Assembly (NCBI GenBank): GCA_030141605.1
Contig: JAQGDQ010000680.1
Coordinates: 49,885 to 113,884, forward strand
Direction: 5' to 3'
DNA length: 64,000 bases
Source of the DNA: Tubiluchus corallicola
Taxonomy: Eukaryota; Priapulida; Priapulimorpha; Priapulimorphida; Tubiluchidae
The notes under the pieces were generated by a model. That model saw only the letters and a list, made by a program, of their open reading frames with translations, ran no database searches and had not been told where the DNA came from. A program made the translations under genes and the position numbers. This document shows, piece by piece, positions 22,094-35,100 of the stretch (position 1 is its first letter; every line of letters starts with the position of its first letter).

Positions 22094-22126
22094 GGGCATC
22101 AGAAGGTCAAACTTTTTCTGATGCCC
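22094..22126. repeat. Short perfect hairpin (11-bp arms)
   Basis: GGGCATCAGAA and its reverse complement TTCTGATGCCC flank an 11-base loop. It lies about 70 bases upstream of the LINE fragment. No function is evident. Confidence 0.7.
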
Positions 22127-22194
22127 GGTCGACCCAAACATCGACCCTCAAAAATGTAAAATTATGAAAATCGGCAACCAAATTTCCGATCATC

Positions 22195-22575
22195 ATGACA
22201 TATAATAGTGATCTCAGTGCAATTGAAAATGTCACTGAAGAAAAAGATTTAGGTATTATCGTGGACAATAAGCTACAGTTTACAGTGATATACTTGAAAT
22301 ATCCCTGAAGGCACAGCTGATTAATATTAATAAAGCATAACTTCAGATAATTGATCCCTGATATGCTTGTAAGTATCTGTCTCTACAGATCAACAGTAAG
22401 GCCTGTCCTAGACTATGCTGACGTGGCATGGACCCTTCAAGACTCGAGAAATGCCATGACATGAGAGTTTGAAAGCATTCTGTGAAGAGCAAGTAGAATG
22501 ATTCCAGAAATTGCTGAACGGTCCTATCCTGAAAGGTTGCGACAACTTGCAGCTGTTGTAGTTCTAAATAAATAG
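22195..22575 (+). pseudogene. CR1/jockey-like LINE reverse-transcriptase C-terminal fragment
   Basis: Two out-of-frame pieces carry the typical tail of non-LTR reverse transcriptases: ENVTEEKDLGIIVDNKLQFT near 22225-22285, then LYRSTVRPVLDYADVAW near 22380-22430 and RASRMIPEIAERSYPERLRQ near 22485-22550. Stops and a frameshift lie between them. The pattern (KDLGV.VD..L.F; RS.VRP.LEYA..VW; R.A.RMI) is well known from LINE ORF2 proteins. It is a dead fragment. Confidence 0.8.
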
Positions 22576-23111
22576 TGACTTGCGCAACATTTAGGGTATT
22601 GCTTTGTCAGGCGAGAATCTGTAATAGAAAACTGTAGCAATTACAGTACTGTTGGAGGAAATACTCTGAAACATTTTGCCATGGCTCTACAGTGTTCTTG
22701 TTAATGTGTGCTGTTTACAATTGTGTGTAGGAAGTTATTGTTCAATGGCCAGAAAACTCAATTTCAGTTTTCAAAATTATTTCAACAGTTAATGACTGTG
22801 TTTTATATTTTGTGCATGTTATCTTTTGTGATTATATGAATTTGGCTGTTAATGTTTTGCCTGGCTGTGCAGATCAGTTATAATGAAATCTGATTATGTT
22901 TTTTTTGTCTGGAGCATAAGTTTATAATTTACTGATTTTATATAACTGACAAAACTTCTTGGTGGATTTATACAAATTATAAAATGTCATATCTATATTT
23001 TCAGGCGAAGCTGTCGTATATCGAAACATTACTTGCAGGTTTCATTGTGCTGTTCCCCGTTTTTTAATTTTTCAACATCTACAAACTCTTTTTTCCCTTG
23101 TGAAACTGTAG

Positions 23112-26100
23112 GTGATCCTGGTCATTTAAGTTGTCCAAGCATACAAGATGGTAAGTACCTGCAATCTTAAAAAGTATAGATATGAAGGACGTCTTCACTC
23201 AAATGTGTATCATTTTTTTCATAGTGATTATGATAATTAAAAAAATGTGTATTCCAGTTTAGAACTTCGTGGTCACTGTGGTGCACACAGTAAAAGGCTG
23301 CCTGTAGTGATATGAATCATTGTCATGTAGGTGTATATTGTAAAGCTTAACAAAAGTCATACATGGTATAACTGATATTTCGCTTTGTGCATGAATATCG
23401 TAATATGTACAACACAGCCATGATCTGAAACAGTACCAGAAACTGGCAGTATCTATTTTCATTAGTGGCTGTTTCATTTTTGTAACTGCTGCATGATGTG
23501 TTGGAAACTGACTATCATTGTTTAAAGTTTGCAAAACTGATTAGCTTTTTATTTTTCTGTTTAGCTGTTCTTCATATTAAAAAGTGTTTTTATATTTTTC
23601 AGTACGAAATGAGATGATCAGCATTGTAAGAAAACAATTAAAAGATAGGTGAGTAATCAGTAATATAAATGGGAATTATCATTATGTATTTTGTTCATTT
23701 ATTTTTTATCCTGAGAATGCACATTTTCACCCTGAGAACATAAAATTCTTTTTAGGTAACATGAGACAGCATTTATTTCACTTTGTTTATTGGGTGGCAA
23801 CTTAATTATAATATTTCTATGACCTTTGTGGTCATTATTACTTGCCAAAATTTCATTTATGTAAGCACTTAAAACTGTAGTGACAGCCTTGCCAATTAGT
23901 GAAATGACTGAAAAATATATAAAAAATAAAAATTAAAAATTTTGTTTCACTTGTTTCAGTAAAGTAGTCTGTTTGTTTAAAATAACTGTTACGAAAACTT
24001 ATGTTATGCAATTATCCAGAAGTCTTTGTAAAAATATATTTTAGTGAAAGTGGGCTATTGTCAAGTGGAGCTCCTACTTTGACTTCAAAGCATATGAGAG
24101 ATGGTTATGCTGAGGCAGTAATACCACTAGCTAGTGATCAAGAATTGAGAAGAAAATATGTGACTTTCTGGCGTACAGGCACAAGGTTTGGTCGAGTCAT
24201 GGAAGATCTGGATACAATGGCAGGTAAGTAGTGAAATGCATTGATGGCAACAGTGCTGTGTATGATTACATGAGTGCTTAGAAGGACATGGAGCTATCCC
24301 CATTTTGAAGTTGGAATAAGATAGACTAAATGAGTTGATATTTCAAAGCTCAAATAATCATTTTGTAAAGGTGATCTAGTCAAACTTGCCTTTGATTGAA
24401 AATGTCAGAACTATAAGACGTGGTATTTGTGGCTGTTTTTACCTGCTGTTTAGCAAAACAATTTTTGCAGACCCTGTTTTGCAGTCATAATAGTTTTGTA
24501 TGTGAGAAAGTGACTTAGCTTAGCTATCAAATGTATACAGCAGGTTCTTTTGGTAATTACAATGTCATCAGTTTAAGATACACGTATGCACGATATAATC
24601 GTCTATGAAATTGCCAATATTAGGTCATAGGGAAATGAAATTTTCGTCAATAAGATTGGCTCAATGTAATTAACAATTATGTGTTAATAATAATACACAA
24701 TATATTTGAACATCTGATGTCAGTGTGCAAGTTCTGAGCATCTCACTCAAATACCTGCATTCTTGATGGGCTGGTGTGAGAGCAAAATCAAGGTCAGAAT
24801 CAAATTCAAGACTTTCAAGCACATCTTGTACATATTTCATGAATTTTTTCTATCAGTATCCATTAGAAGCACATAGTTTTTCTGACTGGTAATGAACTCG
24901 TTAAACAGCTGCAAGATGTGTTCTATAGCTTTGAATTCAGTACTGACCATTCTATGTCCTTTTTAATTTTAACCTTGGACTACAGGTTATACAAAAGACT
25001 CGGAGCATGCACACTAAGCATTAAGTTTATTCAGGGTTTTTTTATTACTTTAGGCATCTTTTGACACATCTATAAGAACATTCTCTGTTATTGCTCGTTG
25101 TTCTTTGTTTACTAGCAAATAGTTCCTTGTCGCCCTAATGAACTAAGTTAGTTCGCAGTAACTATGATTTATGTAATTTGTATTCAGAATTCCACAGATG
25201 GTATTACATGTTATATAAATTGTTATATGTAGCCATTGCTGCTATTTCATTCCATCTGGATCTAAGCATTCCAAACACAGATGTTTTCAAAATTTGTCCA
25301 TGCATATCCAATAGCAATTACTTAAGTCAAATTTTCTATGTTTGCAACAAGAGAAACTATTGCCTACAATTTTCTGTGCACCTATTGCTTTTGACATCGG
25401 TGCACCAATTTTTGACATCTTGTATTCTTATTAATTAGTAATTTAGCTTATGTGATATCAAGCATTTAATTTTTTTTATCATTTCAGGTTTTGTTTGTTT
25501 TAAACACAATAGCAGTCTCATCAGTAATCACTGCATGTCATTTGTGACTGCATTAGTTGATCGAATAGGTGAGTTTCTGTGCTGACTTTTCTGCAAACAA
25601 TTTTCTGCCTTTGAGCAAAATGTATGGGTTAAGCATTGCCATTAACTATTGCACTGTGATATAATTTTACTTTAGGGGGGGCTGTCTCTAGACTACAATA
25701 GGGCTCAAACTTACTGTTGTGCTTTTCCAGAATTTAATTTTTTTTCTTAATATACAATTATAATAATATATTTTAATTTAAAATTTTATAAATTAATATA
25801 ATTTAATTTAGTATTATATCTCATAGTTTATGAATTGTTAAAGCACAAGAAACCCTCAATTTACATAAAGTTTAAAAAATTTGTCTTGAAGTTTTATATC
25901 ACTTACATTGTGCCTTTTTGCAAACAGGTCTTGCATCGGCAGTAACACCGTATAAAACTTGTAAATTTAAGCTCTCGCGATGACTGTTAGACGCAGACAT
26001 TTTGACGATAAGTTATTTGAAACAAGTTTCGATAACATTGAGTAGAGTTTGAAAAAACAATCTAGTTACATGAGCCTTTCAAGCAGGTAAGCGAAGTGCT

Positions 26101-29100
26101 AAATAATATTACTTTGCACAGAAAGTTTTTGGGACATTGTTGAATATTTCCTTTCCTTCCTCTCATTTACGTTGCGTGTATATGAAGTCATGTAATGGCG
26201 CTGTCAAAACAGTATAGCGAGAGATTTAAAATGCAAACAAACAAAAAATCCTTTCAATGCGAGTATGATATACGTATGAAATTGCTACAAAGTAACATAA
26301 TTTTTAAGGCAATTTTTCTGAAACTTACTTCAGGTACCCTTTTTCTTGTACTTTACTGTCATAAATACCTGTTAATTAGATGCAGAAAGCACAATAGAAA
26401 TTTTCATTCACAGCCATGATATTTAATCTAGTAAATGACATATAGATGGCAGCACTATACAGGTTATTACATTCTCTTTGTGAAGTTTAATTGTTGTGAA
26501 ACAAGATTTAGCACTAAATTAATTTTCCATTCTACACAATACAGTGCGCAACAGATTACAAATTAATCTTGACAACAAGTTTAGGAATGTGTTCAGAACA
26601 TCTCAAACTAACTGGTTTACTACTAGCATTATTGTTGGATTTTATGCCACTTTTACTCGGAGAAACGGCGACATTACCTTTATCAGGAGTTTTATCCTGA
26701 ACTACGGATTTAGCTTTATCAGATACAACCGACAATTGAACACAAGCAGGGTATACTGTAGTTTTATTATCAGAATTAGTCACTGGTACAGAAGTAACAA
26801 CTTTAGAAGTTGCAAATGGAAGCTTTACATTACAGTTGTATGGCTACAGTGTCCTTTAATTCAGGCACATGAACAGGTCAGTAACACTATAAGGTGCGTT
26901 TCGATACACTGACAAAAATTAGCAATTCTATGAGACAAAAAAATACTAGTACTATTACTAGTTTTCAGGTTTCATAGAACTTGTTTCAAAGTTTGCATGG
27001 CTCATTCTGCGAGTCCATTACAAGCAGGATGGTACGGAGGATGCTGCAAACATATTTCGTAGCACTTCCATAGTTTTGTTTGCAGTGATTGTAGACATTT
27101 GTATAACCTCAAGCCACTTTGAGCAATTATCTCTATCTTGTTCCACTCAGCAAAATCAATTTGCATGCATTGCCACATTCTAGTTGCAAACTTCTACAGA
27201 TGCAATGGAACTACAGCTGGCTTACGTTGCACTAGTTGACATGTAGTACAAGCTTGGGCAATTTGTTGTATGTCAGAGTCAATACCTGACCACCACAAGC
27301 TACGACAAGTGGATTTCATACGATTGATACCGAAATGTTCTTTATGGACCATCTATCAGCCTACGCTGAAAGACTGCAGGAATGATGACCCACAACAAGC
27401 AATTTTTATCAAACGATATTTCGTCGTTGTCGCGGAAATAAGGTAGTAATTCCTCATTGACAGCAGTAGGTCATCCATGCAATGTACATTCAAGTACTTT
27501 ACACAGAACTCTATCTTTACTAGTAGTTTGTGCAATACGATTGGCATTTAATTTAATGTCATCACTAAATGACGTCATATACTCAGATTTGCAGTTACAC
27601 TTAACTGTCTCTGGTAACGGCCATCAACTCAAACCATCACAATTAGCATGATGCTCTAAATGTCGATATTCAATGACATATGAATACGATGCGAGAATGA
27701 GGAACTGGACTGCTGCATAGAATGCAACATTGTATTGCTGCAGCAGCCATAGATGAAAGACTGGACTTTGGCCCTAATAAAGTTAATAACGGCTTATGAT
27801 CAGCAACCAATGTAAACTTTCTACCATAGCAGTACAGATGAAGTTTGCTAACACTGAAGATTAATGCAGGAGGTTCACGTTGTGAACCGTTTTGTTCTGC
27901 CAGGGTAATAGTATGCAATACAAAAGCTACAGGCTTTTCTTCACTACCAGGCATCACTTGTGATAGCACATATGCCATAGCAAGACACATCACATGCTAC
28001 TTTTACTGGTTTCTCAGAATCATAGTCCACTAGCACTCCGTCACCTATTAAAGTGTTCTTGCAAGATTCGAAGGCTTTGGTGAATGCATCACTGCAATAC
28101 CGTTCTGAGTCTTTATGCAGCAACTGATTCAGCGGATATAGCATGGATGAAAGATTTCACGCAAACTTTCCATAGTAATTCAGGAGGCCTAACCAAGAAT
28201 GAAGCTGAACAGCATTAGTCGAACCTGGCACATTGACAATTGCATCCATTTCTCTTCCAGTGGATGAATGCTATGTCTATCAATGACATGACACAAGTAT
28301 ACAAAACCGTCTTGCAAAAATTTGCACTTGCCCATTTTAGCTTTCACATTATAATCTGCTAGTCGCTCAAATACGTTTTCTAATGCAAATAAATACAAAG
28401 ATTCAGCCACATCTTTCAAAGCTACTAAAATGTCATCTATGTATCACTTGACACCTGGAAGACAACTTGTGATTCTTTCCATTACAGATTGAAAAATTGC
28501 CGGGCTGTTGCTATTCCCTAATTTAGGCATTTGTAGTCATACAAGCTACAATGTGTAATTATAGTGAGCAATTCACCCATGCGTCATCCAGCTGTAACTG
28601 TTGAAATGCATTCACAAACCTACCTTGGAAAATCACTACCCACCAGCAAGAGAAACAAAGATGGATTCTGAAGTAGGTCGGTGTATTGGTAATGTTTTTT
28701 TATTCTATAACAAATTGTAACTTCTTGCAGAAGTCAGAGATGGCATGATGTGCATTGATCAAGACATCAAGCTGACGGGACATGTAAGCTGGGTGGGAAA
28801 GACATCGATGGACATTTCTATGAAAGTAGAGCAACTTAAAGACAAAGTGTGGAAACATATTTTAGACACCCATTTTCTGATGGTTGCAAGAGATCCAATT
28901 CGTGGTAGAGGGTAAATGTTTACCATACTTTACTGTTTTGGACTGATGGTTATTTGTTTGTAATTTTCAATGTATATTAATGAAATTATTTCAAAACACT
29001 ATTTTTGTCACTTTGCAAAGATTTCTTTCAATGTGCAAAAGTGGAAGTAATGCAAGAAAATTTTTGACATCAATTTGACTGAAATAAAGGACAAGAGAAA

Positions 29101-32100
29101 ATTTCTCATCTCTGTTAGCAGTAAGCAGTATTTCCAGTTGGCTTTTTATCAAATTAGTTTTCAGTTAGCAGTTTGCAGAATTAATGGGCCTAGATCTGTT
29201 AAATATAGTTTCACGTTTATTAGAATTTATATTTCCATTTAGGATGTTGGTAAATCCATTAGAACCAGAAGGACCAGAAGAGAAGGCGGAATTTGATCTT
29301 GCAGCTGCAGCACAGATGAAACGACGCCAAGAGGCTGAAGATTCACTCTTAAAAAAAGTGCCGACTCAGTCTGAAAATGAGCTTGTTCATAATATGTTTC
29401 TGCATACAATTGATGCACAGTATGCACACTTCCATTTAACTATGATAATGCATGTGTATAGCCTATAGGCTTACGTTTTGCATTAAAACTTACTGGTATT
29501 TCGGGAATTACTATTTATATTTAATTTACAATTCAAATGTAAAATGAGTTCTGAATAATTAACACACTTTTATATCTTTATTTATTAGGGCTGGTTCTTT
29601 TAGAAGAGTAAAACCAGATGGTGCAAGATGGATGGAAGACACAATGCTAAAAACAGTCTTATTATGCCATCTTGAGGTATGCTTTAATTATGTTTTTATG
29701 TATTTGATATTATCTTGATAGTTACTTTATTGTGTTTGCAGCTTTAGTATGGAGGTGCTTAGTTTAGTTTGTTGTGTTTATTTAAGTTTCCGTGTAGGAC
29801 AGAAATATCTATGGCAAGATCTTTGGAGGCTTTCTGATGAGACAAGCTTTTGAGCTCGCATGGACAAGTGCTAACTTATACTGGTATGATTTTGTTTTTG
29901 CTTTTACTTGCTAATTTCAAATTCTGTTGTATAATTTAAATTGCTTATGTTTTGGAAGCAACTGCTCAGTGACTAAATAAAAGAGTGATTCCAGGGCTCA
30001 AAAAGTATGTTTTGACCAGGGTTTCTCTTGGGCACCGAGCAGTGACTGACTAGCTGCCAAACATAAAAATTGGTAACCCGACGTAATAGAAGTGTACGTA
30101 ATGAAAGCAATTCCAAGGAGAATCATGATGGGTTGGGCATCTTCTGAGCACCAAGCAACAGTTACACTAATTAAGCTTAAGAGCTAAAGCTTAGTTCCAT
30201 GATCCTATGTAGAAAAAAAAAGCAGTTCAAGTTCTTAGTTCCACTAATGTATTAGAATAGGAACTAGTTCACTTTCCAGATTTCAAGTTTGAATTATTAT
30301 AGTACATATGCAACAAAAATATTAAAGGTACGCAACTATCCATAAGCTGATGATTGAAAGCAGTCACTCTCCAAAGTGCCTCTGTCAAAGTACAGTAGAA
30401 TCTGCTTAATAAATCCACAGATAATAAATCAATTCGGTTATTGTGGCCACCATTGCTGGAACAGAACTGTAAAATCTGCTGTTTATTAAATCCAGGCTTC
30501 GCTTTATAAATCCAATTGCGCTCTGTGAAGACACAAAATTGTGATGTAAGACTACACAATTGTGCTGCGTTTTAGTTTGAGCTAGACCAGCATCTTTGTG
30601 CTATGCACTTTTTACAACTTTCCATGACTGCGGTGACTACAACAACGATGCAAGAAATACTGTATCAGTTGCTGAAGTACAATGCGCTGAAACACTACAA
30701 AATTGCATCTTTGACAAAACTTTCTCACTAAAACAAACCAGTGACTACACTGGACATGTTTCAGTGTTAAACTTATCTGCATGCTGTATAATGATCTGCA
30801 AATGAATACCTGTTTTGCATGCATAATCATATTGAATTAAAATGCCGATTCTAATTGATAAACTGTTGTGCGCGTAAAACCTTAATGGCTAAAAAATGAA
30901 TAATTATCGCCAATATGCTGAGTTTACTTAAAAAAATTTCACAGTTTACTGAGGCTGCTAAGTGTATTGGCTTGTTAAAGAAACAACAAGCACTGTATTA
31001 ACATAGAAAATGCTACTTAATAGGTCTCTTTGGTTTATAGATCCAGCCGCTTAATAAATCCACCATGATGCAAAGCTAAATGGATTTATTCCCACTTAGC
31101 TTCGCACTAAGGTTGATTCATTAAGTGGCGGTCACTGTATTACTTATAACCAGTGTTGCTTAACTATTAAAGGTAGAATGAGTGTTTATAAATATAGTAA
31201 TTAGACTTTTCCAATTACTAAAGTATTAGTACATGTACGAGTGAGAGATCAAACAGCCAAAGCCACATTAATTTGAAGTTCCTTATAGGATACAGATGTT
31301 CCTTATGTATCCCCCAGAGATTAATAAAGTCAGCAAGGTGACCTTCTGCTTTTAAACTAGTAAAGCTTTAACCTACCGTTCAGACTATGGGGTGTATGAT
31401 CTAAATTAGCAACCAATCTTTTGGGTCATAGATTTGTAAAAAATTTCTACTTTTTCCTTTCTAGATGTGGAACCAAAACCGGGTTTTTTTATTATTTTGT
31501 TTTTGCTGAGTAACGTAGTGTAAAATGCCTTTCTGACTTCTACAGCCCTATGTTCGTGACACTGGTCGTATTTCCTAAATTAACAAACAATGTTGGGGCC
31601 TAGACAAGTTAGGAAAGCCTTGATAAAATCTGGTTTTGCAAATGCATTGTTTCAGAGTATAATTGAGCAAGTGCAGTTTCGAGCCATTACGTTATACAGC
31701 AAAGGAAAGATTGGTTGCCTTATTAATTGTCTTAGTTTTGTAGGTATTAACTTTGTCTGCAAATTTACAAATTCTTAATTAATTTATCTAACGAAATTAA
31801 ACAATAATTATAAATATTAGCATAAACATCTTTGTTTTGCATTGTATAGTCTGTAAATAATAACAAAGATTGGAATCAATAGCAATAGCAAAGAAAGCAA
31901 GGAAAGATTGGGGACCTTATCAATTTTGTTATTCATTAGTTTTGTAGGTATTAACTTTGTCTGTAAATTTACAAATTCTTAATTAATTTATCTAATGAAA
32001 TTAAACAATAATTGTAAATATTAGCATCATCATCTTTGTTTTGCATTGTATAGTCAGTAAATAATAGCATAAATCTCTTTACTTTTTTATAATTCTTGCA

Positions 32101-35100
32101 GTCAGTCACCTCCTGTAGTTCGAGCAGTTGATGACATATTGTTTAAGGCACCTGTAGAAATTGGCTCATTGCTGTTTTTATCTTCGTTGGTATGTATGTA
32201 TACATCAGACATATAACTCTATACCTCACGTAGATATAAATTTCATGACTAGATGCAGCAGCTTTACTTGATAATTCCTGCATCAAACTTGCAGGTTCCA
32301 TGTTTCTTGGCTGACGACTTTTTGTTGCTAAGCTTCCTGAAAGCATAAGACTTCAATTTTGGGCATTTTTGGTCTAATTTTTTCTTAAAAATTATTTCAT
32401 TTAGTGAATGGGACTGTGTCTACAGTTCCAGCAGTAATGCTTGGATAGTCCGTTTCTATAAGTGGTATTTATTTGCTCGCTGGTGAAGTAACCCATAATG
32501 AAGACTATTTTATGTACAGTATTTGTTCCAGCTTAGTAGAACCGTGAATAAAAAATAATCAGTCACATTTTAGAAAGAGTTTAGGTACGATCCGATATTA
32601 CTCCTATAGAAACTCTTCTTAAGAAAAATCAGTTAATAAAATGAGTGCACCAGTAACATTTCGTTTAATAAGACCACATTTTTCAGTAATAGGCTACAAA
32701 AGCAATATAAAAAAAATTGTGTTTTTGGTAGTTTGCCTGTTTTATTAAGATACGCAGTTGAAATTTAACCATTTCGATGATTCACCTTTTCTTAGTCAAT
32801 GTCGTACTAAAGTTAAAATTCAATTGTTTCGTCAATATTGTTCTGCATGTACAGCCTTTAAAATACTTTTTAGTCTATTGAATGCACTTAAATCACTGTT
32901 GTAACCTTGAGTCAATCAGTATGTAACTGAACTGCATGCACTACAAAAAGTTTTTGTATTTAACTCATTAAATCATGTCAGGCAAACATGATGTTGTTGG
33001 ATAAATTTAAAGGGCTACAACCCTGTAGCCAGTGGGAAGTGCTGCTCAAGAGTTTAGGGATCGCACAATACTGAGAAACTTACTGGAAAATGAAAAAGTT
33101 TGAATGAGTAAAAAACAAAGAAATTGTGTTAGAGAAGAGGAAGACATAGAAATTTGATTATTGCAGTGGTTAAACACACTTCTGTTAATAATGGACCAAT
33201 TTACAGGCCGTTGTAGCATGACGTTAATTAGGGTAAAGCGTTTACATATTGTGTTTTGTCAAATACATATGATTGGAACACAGTAGTTGCCAGATATATT
33301 GTTAAGTGGCAACTACTGTAATACATGTATCTCTCGACGATTAAGTACCATATTATTTCAATGAGAAAATTCTTTGAACATCGTGGCATCAACAATGGTA
33401 TTCTAATTAGTAGAAAAAGACAGTAGGTTGGCTGTAAGTAGTATGATTTGCATTCTTTGCATTGATAAAGGTTTGCTGAAAATCTACAAGTTTTTAATCA
33501 CATATTTTGTTTCCTGCAGATTGTTTATACTCTAAACAACAAATTGGTTGTTAGAGTACATGCAGAAGTTGTAGATGCAGCAACAAATGTACACACCACA
33601 ACAAATACTTTTTACTTTGTGCTTGACGCCCCAAAACTGAACATGGTTCCACCCGTTATACCTAAAACTTATGCTGGTATGTATTTACTGTTATAGATTT
33701 ACACAGCCTGATTTAATATTTTGTTTATTTGAAAATACAATTCCTATTGCCACCTGTTGAGTTTACTTGACAAATGAAAACAGGGTACAGGCTAGTCTAT
33801 ATTTATGTTAACAATTGCACATGCTGAATCTATGCATTCCATAGTAAAGACATACAGTGTGCAGTAAGGATAACAAGAAGCATGATGGGTGATCAGAACT
33901 TTTTTGTCTGCACCTTTTATTTGTGTGAGAATCAAATGTTTTAATGTTTTCCTTTATTGTTAGAAATGCTTATAACGAATTGTACATCACATTTGCTGGT
34001 ATGTTTCACTGTAGAGTCAGTAACTTGCATACAAGATAGATTTGCATTGTATGGTGCAGATTATCTGTACTCGGTGAGACTGCTTGGATAGGTGAAAAGA
34101 TGACAATTGAAATGCATACTTAAAGAATGTTTTGGCCATCTGTGGCTATTTATTTTTGCTGGCGAGTTGCTATGCTGCATAGTAATAAATCTCTAATATA
34201 GTCGAAGTTATTTACTGCATCAAATAATGAGTGGCATAGAAAATGAGATGTATTCTATCTTGCATTCATAAAAAAATCAGTGAATCTCTTTTTCATGCAG
34301 ATTTAATAACTGCATGATAAATGGATTTGTTATATTCAGCTAGTATTATTGCAATATGGCTACTGTGACTGCTATAAAATCCTATGAAGGTATGGCCAGG
34401 CATGTGTATGGGAATTGTCCAGCTAAGATTATTTGTATCTAGACAAGTTGATTATACATTTCCAAGATAGAGTATTAATTGGTACTACAAATTAAATTCA
34501 TTTTTTTCCTTTATGTGCAAACTGGTTGCTAAGATTTTGTTAACATAGTTACTTATAATACATAGATAACCTACCGCACAGTTAAAGCACAGGAAAACCC
34601 TTTGCTTACATAAAGCTGTAAACTCGTCTTGAAATTTTAACGCCTACATACTATCTTATTGCACACAGAACTTGTATTAGCAGCAACGCTGCATAGAACT
34701 TGTAAATATGAACTTGACCATTAGGTGCAGGCATTTTGATGGTAAGTCATTCGAAACAAGTTTAGATGTCATTGCTAAATTTTGAAAAAATAATCATAGT
34801 ATTTATAGTGCACACTTCACTTACTAAACAGAAGTATATTGTTAGTAAGATTAATAACGTGTTTTGTTGAGTCAGCGGTGCTCACTGGGACCGGCTGGCA
34901 CGAACATTTTAATGACTAAGAAATCCTTTTCTAATTACTTAAGCCTTTCAAACAGGTTAGCATAATTCAAAGTAATATACCTTTGTATGGAAAGCTTGTT
35001 AATTTGTTAAAATTTGTGAACTGCGTGTACAATTTTGATGTTTGCCAACAAATGTTTCCCATTTTTTATTCCGATTTTTGCTATTAGATTGTTGGTGTTG

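Larger units (their letters stand above)
18226..23111. other. Intergenic region between two diverging genes
   Basis: This region lies between the first recognised exons of the unidentified gene (minus) and of ACOT9 (plus), so it should contain both missing first exons and promoters. A minus-strand frame around 19690-19770 (ATG then KCKLPELIYVECDMF, with a donor-like TTT|GTAGGG) could be an upstream exon of the unidentified gene in matching phase 0, but this is weak. Sequence near 20040-20095 is locally CpG-richer than its surroundings. A terminal-inverted-repeat element (20099-21041) and a LINE fragment (22195-22575) occupy part of it. Otherwise I see nothing. Confidence 0.5.

Noticed and set aside
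26556-28620. Possibility of an active LTR retrotransposon in the ACOT9 intron.
   Set aside because: Multiple stops and frameshifts in RT, RNase H and integrase, and no LTRs recognised.
31460-31500. A DVEPKPG-like peptide resembling a 2A sequence (DVExNPGP) as found at the start of some LINE ORFs.
   Set aside because: The key Asn is Lys and the final Pro is absent. No LINE ORF follows, so it is probably chance.
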